Assembly (NCBI GenBank): GCA_963169045.1
Contig: CAUJDF010000042.1
Location: forward strand, 184,711 to 248,710
Direction: 5' to 3'
Length of the DNA stretch: 64,000 nucleotides
From: Myxococcota bacterium
Lineage (GTDB): Bacteria; Myxococcota_A; Bradymonadia; UBA7976; UBA1532
In this document: positions 1 through 9,277 of the stretch, piece after piece
Layout of the letters: each line of letters begins with the position of its first letter
Numbering within the stretch: the first letter of the stretch is position 1
The notes under the pieces: generated by a model
The model's input: the letters and a program-made list of their open reading frames with translations, nothing else
Told to the model about the DNA's origin: nothing
Databases searched by the model: none
Program-made: the position numbers and the translations under genes

Positions 1-2438
1 CGCGCGTTGTCGAGCAGGTTGCCGAGCACCTGCAGCACGCGGTCGCGATCGGCGAGCACCGGCGGCAGCGCGTCCTCCACCTCGGTCGCGAAGTGCAGCG
101 ACGCCTTCTCGGCCTGGGCGCGGAAGAGGGCGGCCGCGTCCTCGACCAGGCGGCGCGCGTCGGCCGCCGCCGGCTCCACCTTCAGGTGCCCCGCCTCGGC
201 CCTCGCGACGTCGAGCAGGTCGCCGATGAGCCGCTGCGCGCGCTCCGTCGAGCGCACGATCAGGCGGATGTCCTCCGGCGCCACCGCGCCCTGCTCGTCC
301 ATCGCCGTCGCCGCCAGCGAGATGTTGGTGAGCGGCCCGCGCAGGTCGTGCGCCACGATGCGCAGCACCTCGTCGCGCATGCGCGTGGCCTCGCGCGCCT
401 CGCGGTACAGACGCGCGTTGTCGATCGCCAGCGCCGCGCGCCCCGCCAGGTCGGCGGCGAGCTGCAGCTCCTCGTCTCCGTAGCGCCGTTGGGCGCGCGC
501 AGAACCGAAGGTCGCCGCCCCGACGACGCGGCCCCGCACGCACAGCGGCACGATCATCACCGACCGCGGGTCGAGGCGCTGCCACGCCTCGTAGTCGTCG
601 TCGGACCGGCTCACGCCGCGCAGCCACGCGGCGCTGACCTCCGTCACGAGCTCCGGCTCGCCGCTGCGCAGCACCTGGGAGGGCCCGATCGGGCGGTCGT
701 CGGAGGGCGGGAAGGCGGCGAGCGCATCGAGCGCCCGCTGACCCTCCTCGTCGGCGTGCACCAGCGCCGCGCGCCGCGCGCCCCCGTCCTCGACCATGTC
801 GACCACGCACCAGTCCGCGCAGCGCGGCACCATCTGGCGCGCGAACGAGCGCACGATGTCGTCGAGGTCGAGGGAGCCGGCCAGCACCCGGCTCGCCTCC
901 GACAGGAAACGCAGGGTGTCTTCGTTCGCGCGGCGCTCGCTGATGTCGCGCAGGATGGTCGACAGGGAGGCCACCGAGCCGTCCTGCTCGCGGTGGGCGA
1001 CGAGCACCTGCGAGACGGGGAGCTCGCGGCCGTCGCGGTCGACGATGGCGCACTCGCCGCGCCAGACGCCGTCGTGCAGGGCGGCGGGGACGCCCTCGCG
1101 CAGCATGGTGCCGCCCTCCCGGCGCGACAGGAAGTCGGTGAAGCTGAAGCGGGTGACGTCGCCCTCGATGCCGAGGAGGCGGCGGCCCGCCTCGTTCACG
1201 TAGTGGACGCGGCCCTCGGTGTCCGTGCTCACCACGATGTCGGGCGTCGCCTCGAGGATGGCCGTCAGGCGCGCCTGCGTCTCCTCGGCGATCTTGCGCT
1301 CGGTCACGTCCTCGATCATGGCCAGCGCCAGCGGACCGTTGCCCGGCGCGCCGGTCACCCGCGTCACGTGCCCGCGCACCCACACCACGTGTCCCGCCCG
1401 GTGCAGCAGGCGCGTGGTCAGGCTGTAGGTCTCGAGCTCGCCGCGGATGACCGCGCGGAAGCGCGCCTCCTCGTCGCCGACGTCGGCGGCGTGGGTGATC
1501 TCGGTGAGGCTCAGCGCCCGCAGCTCCTCGTCGCCGTAACCGAGCATCCGCTGCAGCGCCGGGTTGACCTCGACGGGGTGCGCGTGTCCGTCGCACAGCG
1601 CCATGCCGATGCCCGCGCGCTCGAAGATCAGCCGGAAGCGCTCGCGGCTCTCGCGCACCTGCCGCTCGGTGCGCTTGCGCTCCGAGATGTCCTCGTAGAT
1701 CGCGAGCGCGCCCCGCCACCGCCCCTGGGCGTCGTAGAGCGGGCCCGCCGACACGCCCACCTCGACCCGCACGCCGTTCTTGCGCTCGCGCACGATCTCG
1801 AGGCCGGTGACCGTCTCGCCGGCCCGGATGCGCGCGTGCAGGGCATCGCTGGCCGCGCGCCCGTCGGGCGGGATGTGCGGCAGCGGCCGCCCGATGGCCT
1901 CCTCGCGCGTCCAGCCGAACAGGGCCTCCGAGGCGGCGTTCCAGAGCGTCACGCGCCACTCCTCGTCGACGGCGAGGGTGGCGAGCGGCGAGGCGCCGAC
2001 GAGGCGCTCGAGCGTGTCCTTGGCCTCGTAGAGCGAGTCGAGCAGGCGCCGCCGCTCCGTCGTGTCGCGCAGCGTTCCCGCGAAGTGCGTCAGGCGCCCC
2101 TGGGCGTCGCGCAGCGGCGCCACGTCGACTTCGACGAAGAACGGGGTGCCGTCCTTGCGGTAGTTGAGCAGCTCGATGCGCGCCGGCACGCCGCGCTTCA
2201 GGGCGTCGCGGAAGCGCGCCCGCGCCCGCGGATCGGTGCCCTGCCCCTGCAGAAAGCGCGGATCGCGGCCGATCGCTTCCTCGCGCGAGTAGCCGGTCAG
2301 CCGCTCGAACGCGTCGCTCAGGAAGACGATGCGCGGGCCGGGCGCGTCGAGGGGCTCCGCTTCGGTGATCATCATGGCATCACCGACGTGCGCGATGGCA
2401 TCTTCGACGAGACGTCGCTGCTCCTCCTGGTCCCGCAC
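1..2438 (-). CDS. Multi-PAS / GAF sensor histidine kinase, C-terminus cut by window edge
   Basis: Minus-strand reading from GTG ~2438: VRDQEEQRRLVEDAIAHVGDAMMITEAEPLDAPGPRIVFLSDAFERLTGYSREEAIGRDPRFLQGQGTDP (PAS), further PAS repeats, then AIDNARLYREAREATRMRDEVLRIVAHDLRGPLTNISLA (GAF end + HisKA) and VLADRDRVLQVLGNLLDNA (HATPase) running off the edge. Start uncertain. Confidence 0.88.
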   Translation of the reverse strand, partial: MRDQEEQRRLVEDAIAHVGDAMMITEAEPLDAPGPRIVFLSDAFERLTGYSREEAIGRDPRFLQGQGTDPRARARFRDALKRGVPARIELLNYRKDGTPFFVEVDVAPLRDAQGRLTHFAGTLRDTTERRRLLDSLYEAKDTLERLVGASPLATLAVDEEWRVTLWNAASEALFGWTREEAIGRPLPHIPPDGRAASDALHARIRAGETVTGLEIVRERKNGVRVEVGVSAGPLYDAQGRWRGALAIYEDISERKRTERQVRESRERFRLIFERAGIGMALCDGHAHPVEVNPALQRMLGYGDEELRALSLTEITHAADVGDEEARFRAVIRGELETYSLTTRLLHRAGHVVWVRGHVTRVTGAPGNGPLALAMIEDVTERKIAEETQARLTAILEATPDIVVSTDTEGRVHYVNEAGRRLLGIEGDVTRFSFTDFLSRREGGTMLREGVPAALHDGVWRGECAIVDRDGRELPVSQVLVAHREQDGSVASLSTILRDISERRANEDTLRFLSEASRVLAGSLDLDDIVRSFARQMVPRCADWCVVDMVEDGGARRAALVHADEEGQRALDALAAFPPSDDRPIGPSQVLRSGEPELVTEVSAAWLRGVSRSDDDYEAWQRLDPRSVMIVPLCVRGRVVGAATFGSARAQRRYGDEELQLAADLAGRAALAIDNARLYREAREATRMRDEVLRIVAHDLRGPLTNISLAATAMDEQGAVAPEDIRLIVRSTERAQRLIGDLLDVARAEAGHLKVEPAAADARRLVEDAAALFRAQAEKASLHFATEVEDALPPVLADRDRVLQVLGNLLDNA

Positions 2439-2608
2439 GGAGCTCCCCCACCCGAATGCCCGACCGCAAGCCGATCCACCGGCCGGCGAAAGGTCGCGCC
2501 GCCCGATGGCACCCGAAAAAAGTCCACGATTCCGACCACCTGCCGGCGCGCTCGGATCGACCCGATGGCACGCGCCATGGAAGACGAAGGGGGCAAGGAG
2601 GTGCCGCG

Positions 2609-2815
2609 ATGGTGGACATCATCGCCTTTTTCGTGCTCGGCCTGCTGTTCTTCACGCTCCTGGTCATGATGGCGCTCGGCAAGAGTCGGGAGGTCCATGT
2701 CGGGCGTTACCGGGCGGGCCCCGAGGGGCGCAACCGGCCCGTGCCGCCCGCCGACGATGCGGGACATCGGGGCTCGCACACTCGGCCGCCGGACGTACAG
2801 CCAGGCCCGGAATGA
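2609..2815 (+). CDS. Small single-TM protein, 68 aa
   Basis: AAGGAGGTG Shine-Dalgarno just before ATG; MVDIIAFFVLGLLFFTLLVMMALGKSREVHVGRYRAGPEGRNRP. Confidence 0.5.
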   Translation: MVDIIAFFVLGLLFFTLLVMMALGKSREVHVGRYRAGPEGRNRPVPPADDAGHRGSHTRPPDVQPGPE

Positions 2816-2980
2816 CCGCCCGAAGGGTGACCGTCGGCGCCTTTCGCCCCCGGCGCGTCGGGCCCCGTGGCAAAGCTCCCCGTCGCCTGGACGCGGGAGA
2901 CACGGCCCCTCGCGCCGCGTCGCGTGGCACGGGCGTCGCAATCCGCCGCCTCCGCCAACGGAGGATGGGGACGCACGTTC

Positions 2981-3082
2981 ATGGCGCAGACGGTCTTGAT
3001 CACCGGCGGTGACGGCTTCATCGGCTCGCATGCCGGCGACGCCCGGATTGGGGCGGGCGACCGGCAGGACGGGAGCCGCTGA
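2981..3082 (+). pseudogene. Remnant of NAD-dependent epimerase/dehydratase (33 aa)
   Basis: MAQTVLITGGDGFIGSHAGDARIGAGDRQDGSR: Rossmann TGGxGFIGSH N-terminus followed by an immediate short tail; stop overlaps the next ATG (TGATG). Confidence 0.7.
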
Positions 3083-4191
3083 TGCGCGTCCTCATGACGG
3101 CCGACACGGTCGGCGGGGTGTTCACCTACGCGCTCGACCTGGCCTCGGCGCTCGCGACCCGCGGCGTGCACGTCGACCTCGCCACGATGGGCGCTCCGGC
3201 GCAGCCGGACCAGCGGCGCGCCGCCGCGATGGTCCCCGGCCTGCGCATGCTCGAGAGCGCCCACCGGCTCGAGTGGATGGACGACCCCTGGGCCGACGTC
3301 GACGCCGCCGGCGAGTGGCTGCTGAAGCTCGAGCGCGAGTTGCGCCCCGACGTGGTGCACCTCAACGGCTACGCCCACGGCGCGCTCCCCTTCCAGGCGC
3401 CGCGCCTGGTCGTCGGCCACGCGTGCGTCGCCTCGTGGTGGCGCGCGGTGCACGGCTGCGACATGCCGCCGAGCTACGACACCTACCGCGCTCGCGTCCG
3501 CGCGGGTCTGCTGGCGGCGGACCGCGTCGTCGCGCCGACGACGACGATGGGGCAGGACCTTCGGGCGCACTACGACCTGCCGCACGAGCCGATGGTCATC
3601 GCCCACGGCATCCCGCGCCGGCGTCGCGGTCCGAACCGCAAGGCGCCGTTCGTGCTGGCGGCGGGGCGCCTGTGGGATCCGGCGAAGAACCTGGCCGCGC
3701 TGAACGAGGCAGCGGGGCACGTGCCCTGGCCCATCCGCGTCGCGGGGGACGCCTCGAGCCCCGACGGCCGCTCGCACGCGGCCGGGGGCGTGGAGATGCT
3801 CGGCCGCCTGCCGCGGATGGCGCTCGCCGGCTGGATGTCCCACGCCGCGATCTTCGCGCACCCCGCGCGCTACGAGCCGTTCGGCCTGGCGCCGCTCGAG
3901 GCCGCCGCGTCGGGATGCGCGCTGGTGCTGGGCGACATCCCGAGCCTGCGCGAGGTGTGGGGCGACGCCGCGGTGTTCGTCTCGCCCGACGATCCGCAGG
4001 CGCTGGCCCGTGGCATCCGCGAGCTCGCCGCCGATCCCGCGCGCCGCGCCGACTACGCCCTGCGCGCGCGCCGACGCGCCGCGCGCTACGACGTGGAGAG
4101 CCAGGCCGAGGCCTATCTGCGCGTCTACGCGGACGTCATGCTCGACGTCCGCCAGGAAGAGACGACGACGCCGGCCATGGGACAGGCATGA
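3082..4191 (+). CDS. Glycosyltransferase family 4
   Basis: 369 aa; MRVLMTADTVGGVFTYALDLASALATRGVHVDLATMG ... FAHPARYEPFGLAPLEAAASGCALVLGD. Confidence 0.9.
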   Translation: MRVLMTADTVGGVFTYALDLASALATRGVHVDLATMGAPAQPDQRRAAAMVPGLRMLESAHRLEWMDDPWADVDAAGEWLLKLERELRPDVVHLNGYAHGALPFQAPRLVVGHACVASWWRAVHGCDMPPSYDTYRARVRAGLLAADRVVAPTTTMGQDLRAHYDLPHEPMVIAHGIPRRRRGPNRKAPFVLAAGRLWDPAKNLAALNEAAGHVPWPIRVAGDASSPDGRSHAAGGVEMLGRLPRMALAGWMSHAAIFAHPARYEPFGLAPLEAAASGCALVLGDIPSLREVWGDAAVFVSPDDPQALARGIRELAADPARRADYALRARRRAARYDVESQAEAYLRVYADVMLDVRQEETTTPAMGQA

Positions 4192-5309
4192 TGCGGGTCG
4201 CACTCTTCTGCCACTCTCTGTTGTCCGACTGGAACCACGGCAACGCCCACTTCCTGCGCGGCGTGGTCACCGAGCTGCAGGCCCGCGGCCACGGCGTGCG
4301 TGTCTACGAGCCGAGCGACGCCTGGAGCGTGCGCAACCTCGAGGCCGACCACGGCGCGCTGCCCTTGGCCGAGCTCGCGCGCTCCTATCCCAGCCTCGAG
4401 GTGACGCGCTACGACCGGCAACGTCTGGACCTCGACCAGGCGCTCGAGCACGTGGAGCTCGTGCTGGTGCACGAGTGGAACGATCCCGCGCTCGTGGCCG
4501 ATATCGGCCGCCACCACGCGCGCCACGGCCACTACACGCTGCTCTTCCACGACACGCACCACCGATCGGTCAGCGATCCCACGGCGATGCGACGCGACGA
4601 TCTGTCGGCGTACGACGGCGTGCTCGCGTTCGGCGAAGCGGTGCGCGCGGTCTACGTGCGCGCCGGTTGGGGTCGCCGCGTGTGGACGTGGCACCAGGCG
4701 GCCGATGTGCGCGTCTTCTTCCCGCGCGCGTCGAACCGCGTCGAGGGCGACCTCGTGTGGATCGGCAATTGGGGCGACGACGAGCGCGCCGAGGAGCTGA
4801 CGGAGTTCCTGCTCGAGCCGGCGCGCGCGCTCGCCCTGCGCGCGCGCCTCCACGGCGCGCGCTACCCGGAGCACGCGCGCGCCGCGCTCGCCGCCGCCGG
4901 CGTCGAATACGCCGGCTGGCTGCCGAACTTCCGCGCGCCCGAGGTCTACTCGCGGTTCCGCGCGACGGTGCACGTGCCCCGGCGCTTCTACGTGAAGTCG
5001 CTGCCGGGCGTCCCCACCATCCGCCTCTTCGAGGCGCTCGCGTGCGGCATCCCCCTCGTGTGCAGCCCGTGGGACGACTGCGAAGGTCTGTTCCGCGCGG
5101 GGACCGACTACCTGCTCGCGAGGGACGGCGAAGCCATGAAGCGCAAGCTGCGCGCCGTCCTCTCGGACACGGCGCTCGCCACCACCCTCGCCCGGAACGG
5201 CCGCGAGCGCATCATCGCCCGACACACGTGCGCCCACCGCGTCGACGAGCTGCTCGCCATCCACCGCGGCCTCCAGGCCGAGGCCGCGCCGCGCCGGGAG
5301 GTGGCCTGA
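4188..5309 (+). CDS. CgeB-like glycosyltransferase (1)
   Basis: MMRVALFCHSLLSDWNHGNAHFLRGVVTELQARGHGVRVYEPSDAWS ... TIRLFEALACGIPLVCSPWDDCEGLFRAGTDYLLARDG; ATGATGA overlap with upstream stop. Confidence 0.85.
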   Translation: MMRVALFCHSLLSDWNHGNAHFLRGVVTELQARGHGVRVYEPSDAWSVRNLEADHGALPLAELARSYPSLEVTRYDRQRLDLDQALEHVELVLVHEWNDPALVADIGRHHARHGHYTLLFHDTHHRSVSDPTAMRRDDLSAYDGVLAFGEAVRAVYVRAGWGRRVWTWHQAADVRVFFPRASNRVEGDLVWIGNWGDDERAEELTEFLLEPARALALRARLHGARYPEHARAALAAAGVEYAGWLPNFRAPEVYSRFRATVHVPRRFYVKSLPGVPTIRLFEALACGIPLVCSPWDDCEGLFRAGTDYLLARDGEAMKRKLRAVLSDTALATTLARNGRERIIARHTCAHRVDELLAIHRGLQAEAAPRREVA

Positions 5310-6398
5310 ATGTCGCTGCGCATCGCCTTCTTCGGGTCCAGCCTCGTGTCGGCCTACTGGAACGGCGCCGCGACGTACTACCGCGGCCTCATCCGCGCGC
5401 TGCACGCCCGCGGGCACCGCGTGACGTTCTACGAGCCCGACGCCTGGGACCGTCAGAAGCACCGCGACATGGAGGATCCGCCGTGGTGCCGCGTCGTCGT
5501 CTACGACGCGAAGGGCGAGGCCGACGTGCGCAGGGCCCTACGGAGCGCGCAGGAGGCGGATCTCGTCGTCAAGGCGAGCGGCGTCGGCGTGTTCGACGAC
5601 CTGCTCGAGGAGGCCGTCCTCGAGCTCAAGCAGCCGGACCGAAAGGTGGTCTTCTGGGACGTGGACGCGCCGGCCACGCTGGCGCGTCTCCGCGAGGACC
5701 CGAGCGATCCCTTCCACGCGCTCATCCCCGTGTACGACCTCGTGTTCACCTACGGCGGCGGCCCGCCCGTCGTGCATGCATACGAGGAGCTCGGCGCCCG
5801 GCGCTGCGTGCCGATCTACTACGCGGTCGATCCCGAGACACACCGCCCCGTGCCGCCCGACCCGCGCTTCGACGCCGACCTGGCGTTCCAGGGCCACCGG
5901 CTGCCGGACCGCGAGGCCCGCGCGGAGGAGTTCTTCTTCAAGGTGGCGCGCGCGCTGCCCGACCGGCGCTTCGTGCTCGGCGGCTGCGGCTGGGACGACA
6001 AGCCGCTCCCGCACAACGTGCGGTGGATCGGCCACGTCGGCACGAACGACCACAACGTCTTCAACTGCAGCGCCAAGGCCGTCCTCAACGTCAACCGCGC
6101 CAGCATGGCGAGCACCGGCTGGTCGCCGCCCCCGCGTGTGTTCGAGGTCGCCGGCGCCGGCGCGTGTCTCATCACCGATGCCTGGGAAGGCATCGAGCAG
6201 TTCCTCGAGCCCGGCCGTGAGGTGCTCGTGGCGCGCGACGGCGACGAGGTGGCCGCGCACCTGCGCCGCCTCGACAAGCGGTCGCGCTGGGCCATCGGCG
6301 ACGCGGCGCGGCGTCGCGTGCTGGCGGAGCACACCTACGCGCACCGCGCTGCGCGCGTCGAGGCGGCGCTGCACGACTTCGGTGGAGGGCTCGGATGA
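5310..6398 (+). CDS. CgeB-like glycosyltransferase (2)
   Basis: 362 aa; MSLRIAFFGSSLVSAYWNGAATYYRGLIRALHARGHRVTFYEPDAWDRQKHRDMEDPPW ... VFEVAGAGACLITDAWEGIEQFLEPGREVLVARDGDEV. Confidence 0.85.
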   Translation: MSLRIAFFGSSLVSAYWNGAATYYRGLIRALHARGHRVTFYEPDAWDRQKHRDMEDPPWCRVVVYDAKGEADVRRALRSAQEADLVVKASGVGVFDDLLEEAVLELKQPDRKVVFWDVDAPATLARLREDPSDPFHALIPVYDLVFTYGGGPPVVHAYEELGARRCVPIYYAVDPETHRPVPPDPRFDADLAFQGHRLPDREARAEEFFFKVARALPDRRFVLGGCGWDDKPLPHNVRWIGHVGTNDHNVFNCSAKAVLNVNRASMASTGWSPPPRVFEVAGAGACLITDAWEGIEQFLEPGREVLVARDGDEVAAHLRRLDKRSRWAIGDAARRRVLAEHTYAHRAARVEAALHDFGGGLG

Positions 6399-7528
6399 CG
6401 GAGCAGCCGCTGCGCATCGTCATCTGCGGGCTGTCGATCACCTCGTCCTGGGGCAACGGCCACGCGGTGACCTATCGCGGCCTCGTGCGCGAGCTCGCCC
6501 GCCGCGGCCACGACGTGCTCTTCCTCGAGCGCGACGTCCCCTGGTACGCCGACAACCGCGACGACCCCGAGCCCGAGGGCTGCCGCACCGCGCTGTACCG
6601 CTCGCGCGCCGAGCTCGAGCGCCGCTTCGGCAGCGCCGTCCGCGAAGCCGACGCGGTGATCGTCGGCTCGTACGTGCCCGAGGGCGTCGCCATCTCGCGC
6701 TGGGTCACCGACGTCGCGCGCGGCGTCACCGCCTTCTACGACATCGACACGCCGGTGACGCTGGCCCGCCTCGAGCGCGGCGACGGGGAGTATCTGTCGC
6801 CGGACCTCGTGCCCCGCTTCGATCTGTATCTGTCGTTCACCGGCGGTCCCACCCTCGATCGCCTGGAGAAACGCTTCGGCGCCCGGCGCGCGCTGCCGCT
6901 GTACTGCGCCGTCGATCCGCAGCAGTACCGCCCCGTCGACGGCCCCATGTTCTGGGACCTCGGCTACCTCGGCACCTTCAGCCCCGACCGTCAGCCGACG
7001 CTCGAGCGGCTCCTGGTCGAGGTGGCGCGCATCGCGCCGCGGCGCCGTTTCATCGTCGCCGGCCCCGGCTACCCCGCCGAGGCGCGCTGGCCGGCCAACG
7101 TCGAGCGGCGCGACCACGTCGCGCCCGGCGAGCACCCCGCGTTCTACTGCGCCCAGCGCTTCACGCTCAACGTGACGCGGGCGGACATGGTGCGCGCGGG
7201 CTGGTCGCCGAGCATCCGCCTGTTCGAGGCGGCGGCCTGCGGTGTCCCGGTGATCAGCGACGTGTGGGATGGCATCGCCGACTTCTTCGCGCCGGGACGC
7301 GAGATCCTGCTGGCGCGGGGCCCCGAGGACGTGCGCGCGGCGCTGTTCGACATGGACGAGGCCGAGCGGCGCGCCCTCGGCGAGGCGGCGCGGCGTCGCG
7401 CGCTCGAGGCGCACACCGCCGCCCACCGCGCGGCCCAGCTCGAGGGCTACCTGCGGGGCCGGACGGAGGCGGCGCGCTCGCCGGCGGAGACCGCCCCCGC
7501 CGCGGCCTCCGCACCGCCGAGGACGTGA
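6395..7528 (+). CDS. CgeB-like glycosyltransferase (3)
   Basis: 377 aa; ITSSWGNGHAVTYRGLVRELARRGHDVLFLERDVPWYADNRDDPEPEGC ... RLFEAAACGVPVISDVWDGIADFFAPGREILLARGPEDV. Confidence 0.85.
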   Translation: MTEQPLRIVICGLSITSSWGNGHAVTYRGLVRELARRGHDVLFLERDVPWYADNRDDPEPEGCRTALYRSRAELERRFGSAVREADAVIVGSYVPEGVAISRWVTDVARGVTAFYDIDTPVTLARLERGDGEYLSPDLVPRFDLYLSFTGGPTLDRLEKRFGARRALPLYCAVDPQQYRPVDGPMFWDLGYLGTFSPDRQPTLERLLVEVARIAPRRRFIVAGPGYPAEARWPANVERRDHVAPGEHPAFYCAQRFTLNVTRADMVRAGWSPSIRLFEAAACGVPVISDVWDGIADFFAPGREILLARGPEDVRAALFDMDEAERRALGEAARRRALEAHTAAHRAAQLEGYLRGRTEAARSPAETAPAAASAPPRT

Positions 7529-7633
7529 ACGGGACGTCGAACCTGGCGACAGCGACGGCCCGGGCGGTCGACCGGCTGGAACCATCGTTCCACAGCCTGC
7601 ACCTGCCCGACGGGCGATGCTTCGAGTGATCGA

Positions 7634-7650
7634 GCCCGGCCCGCCCGGGC
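7634..7650. terminator. Short GC hairpin downstream of the CgeB cluster
   Basis: GCCCGG-CCCGC-CCGGGC perfect 6-bp stem; no U-tract. Confidence 0.3.
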
Positions 7651-7810
7651 AGCAGGCCGACGAGCAGCGCTGATCCCGCTTCGGGGCGCCACCGCGCGGC
7701 GCGTGGCCCCTGCCGCGAATTCGCGCGACCCCGCACTTCCCCGATGCATCCACACGGGAACGCACCTCCGTGCGCGATGTCGCCCCCGAACTGGCGAAGA
7801 AAGGACGCCG

Positions 7811-9277
7811 ATGTCCGAAGCGGGACCCCTGCTGAGCACCGGAATCGAAGGGTTGGACGCCATCCTGAGCGGCGGCCTGCCGGCGAGGCGCATGTACCTC
7901 GTCGAGGGCCAGCCGGGCGTGGGCAAGACGACGCTCGCGCTCCAGTTCCTGCTCGAGGGCAGGCGCCTCGGCGAGCCGACCCTGTACGTGACCCTGTCGG
8001 AGACGAGCGAGGAGCTGCGGGCGATCGCCGCGTCGCACGGCTGGTCGCTCGAGGGCGTGGCGCTCTACGAAATGGCGACCGGCGACCCCGTCGACACCTT
8101 CGGCGACGAGGAGAACACGCTCTACTTCCCCGCCGAGGTCGAGCTCGGCGAGCGCATGCGCGCGCTGCTCGCCGAGGTCGAGCGCGTGAGACCGCGGCGC
8201 CTCGTCCTCGACTCGAGCACGGAGCTGCGCCTGCTCGCGCAGACGCCGCTGCGCTTCCGCCGCCAGGTGCTCGCGCTCAAGCAGCAGCTCGTCCACCGCG
8301 ACTGCACCGTCCTGATGCTCGAGAACCCGATCGAGCCCGAGGGCGACGTGCTGCTGCAGAGCCTCGTGCACGGCGTGCTGCACATGGAGCTGCTCTCGCC
8401 GGCGTACGGCGCGGAGCGCCGACGGCTGCGCGTCACGAAGCTGCGGCAGGTGAAGTTCCGCGGCGGCTACCACGACTGCTCCGTCGTGCGCGGTGGCCTC
8501 GTGGTGTTCCCGCGACTCGTCGCCGCCGAGCACCACCAGGAGTTCCCGCGGGAGACGGTGTCGAGCGGCGTCGGGGGCCTCGACGCGCTGCTCGGCGGCG
8601 GCCTCGACCGCGGCACCGGCACGCTGATCGTCGGCCCCGCCGGTTCGGGCAAGTCGGCGCTCGCGAGCAGCTACGTGCACGCCGCCGCCGAGCGCGGCGA
8701 GCACGCCTCGGTCTTCACCTTCGACGAGGGGCTCGGGACCTTCTTCCAGCGCGCCGCGGCGCTCGGCATGGACCTGCGCGGCCACGTCGAGAGCAGGCGC
8801 GTTACCGTCCAGCAGGTGGACCCCGCCGAGCTGTCCCCCGGCGAGTTCGTGCACGCGGTCCGGCACGCGGTCGAGTCGCGCGAGGCGAGGATCGTGGTCG
8901 TCGACAGCCTCAACGGCCTCCTGCATGCCATGCCCGAGGAACAGTACATGCTCCTGCAGCTTCACGAGCTGATGAGCTACCTGCGCCAGCGGGGCGTGGT
9001 GACGATCCTCGTGCTCGCGCAGAGCGGGATGTTGGGCGCGATGACATCGCCCGTCGACGTGAGCTACCTCGCCGACACCGTCGTGGTGCTGCGCTACTTC
9101 GAGGCGCTCGGGCGCGTCGGCAAGGCGGTCTCGGTGCTGAAGAAGCGGTCCGGCGAGCACGAGGATGCCATCCGCGAGCTCACGCTCGGCCCCGGCGGCC
9201 CGAAGATCGGCGCGCCCCTCGACCACCTGCAGGGCGTGATGAACGGCGTGCCGCGCCTGGATGTCCGCGGTGACTGA
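7811..9277 (+). CDS. KaiC-like double RecA-domain ATPase
   Basis: MSEAGPLLSTGIEGLDAILSGGLPARRMYLVEGQPGVGKTTLALQFLLEG and a second Walker A VGGLDALLGGGLDRGTGTLIVGPAGSGKSALASSYVHAAAERGE. Confidence 0.9.
   Translation: MSEAGPLLSTGIEGLDAILSGGLPARRMYLVEGQPGVGKTTLALQFLLEGRRLGEPTLYVTLSETSEELRAIAASHGWSLEGVALYEMATGDPVDTFGDEENTLYFPAEVELGERMRALLAEVERVRPRRLVLDSSTELRLLAQTPLRFRRQVLALKQQLVHRDCTVLMLENPIEPEGDVLLQSLVHGVLHMELLSPAYGAERRRLRVTKLRQVKFRGGYHDCSVVRGGLVVFPRLVAAEHHQEFPRETVSSGVGGLDALLGGGLDRGTGTLIVGPAGSGKSALASSYVHAAAERGEHASVFTFDEGLGTFFQRAAALGMDLRGHVESRRVTVQQVDPAELSPGEFVHAVRHAVESREARIVVVDSLNGLLHAMPEEQYMLLQLHELMSYLRQRGVVTILVLAQSGMLGAMTSPVDVSYLADTVVVLRYFEALGRVGKAVSVLKKRSGEHEDAIRELTLGPGGPKIGAPLDHLQGVMNGVPRLDVRGD

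Noticed and set aside
93-2669. 858-aa plus-strand ORF
   Set aside because: Antisense to the PAS/GAF histidine kinase; the reverse strand gives clear conserved domains while this frame is low-complexity Arg/Ala/Val.
7811-9277. A circadian clock locus
   Set aside because: Only a KaiC-like ATPase is present; such proteins are widespread without clock function.
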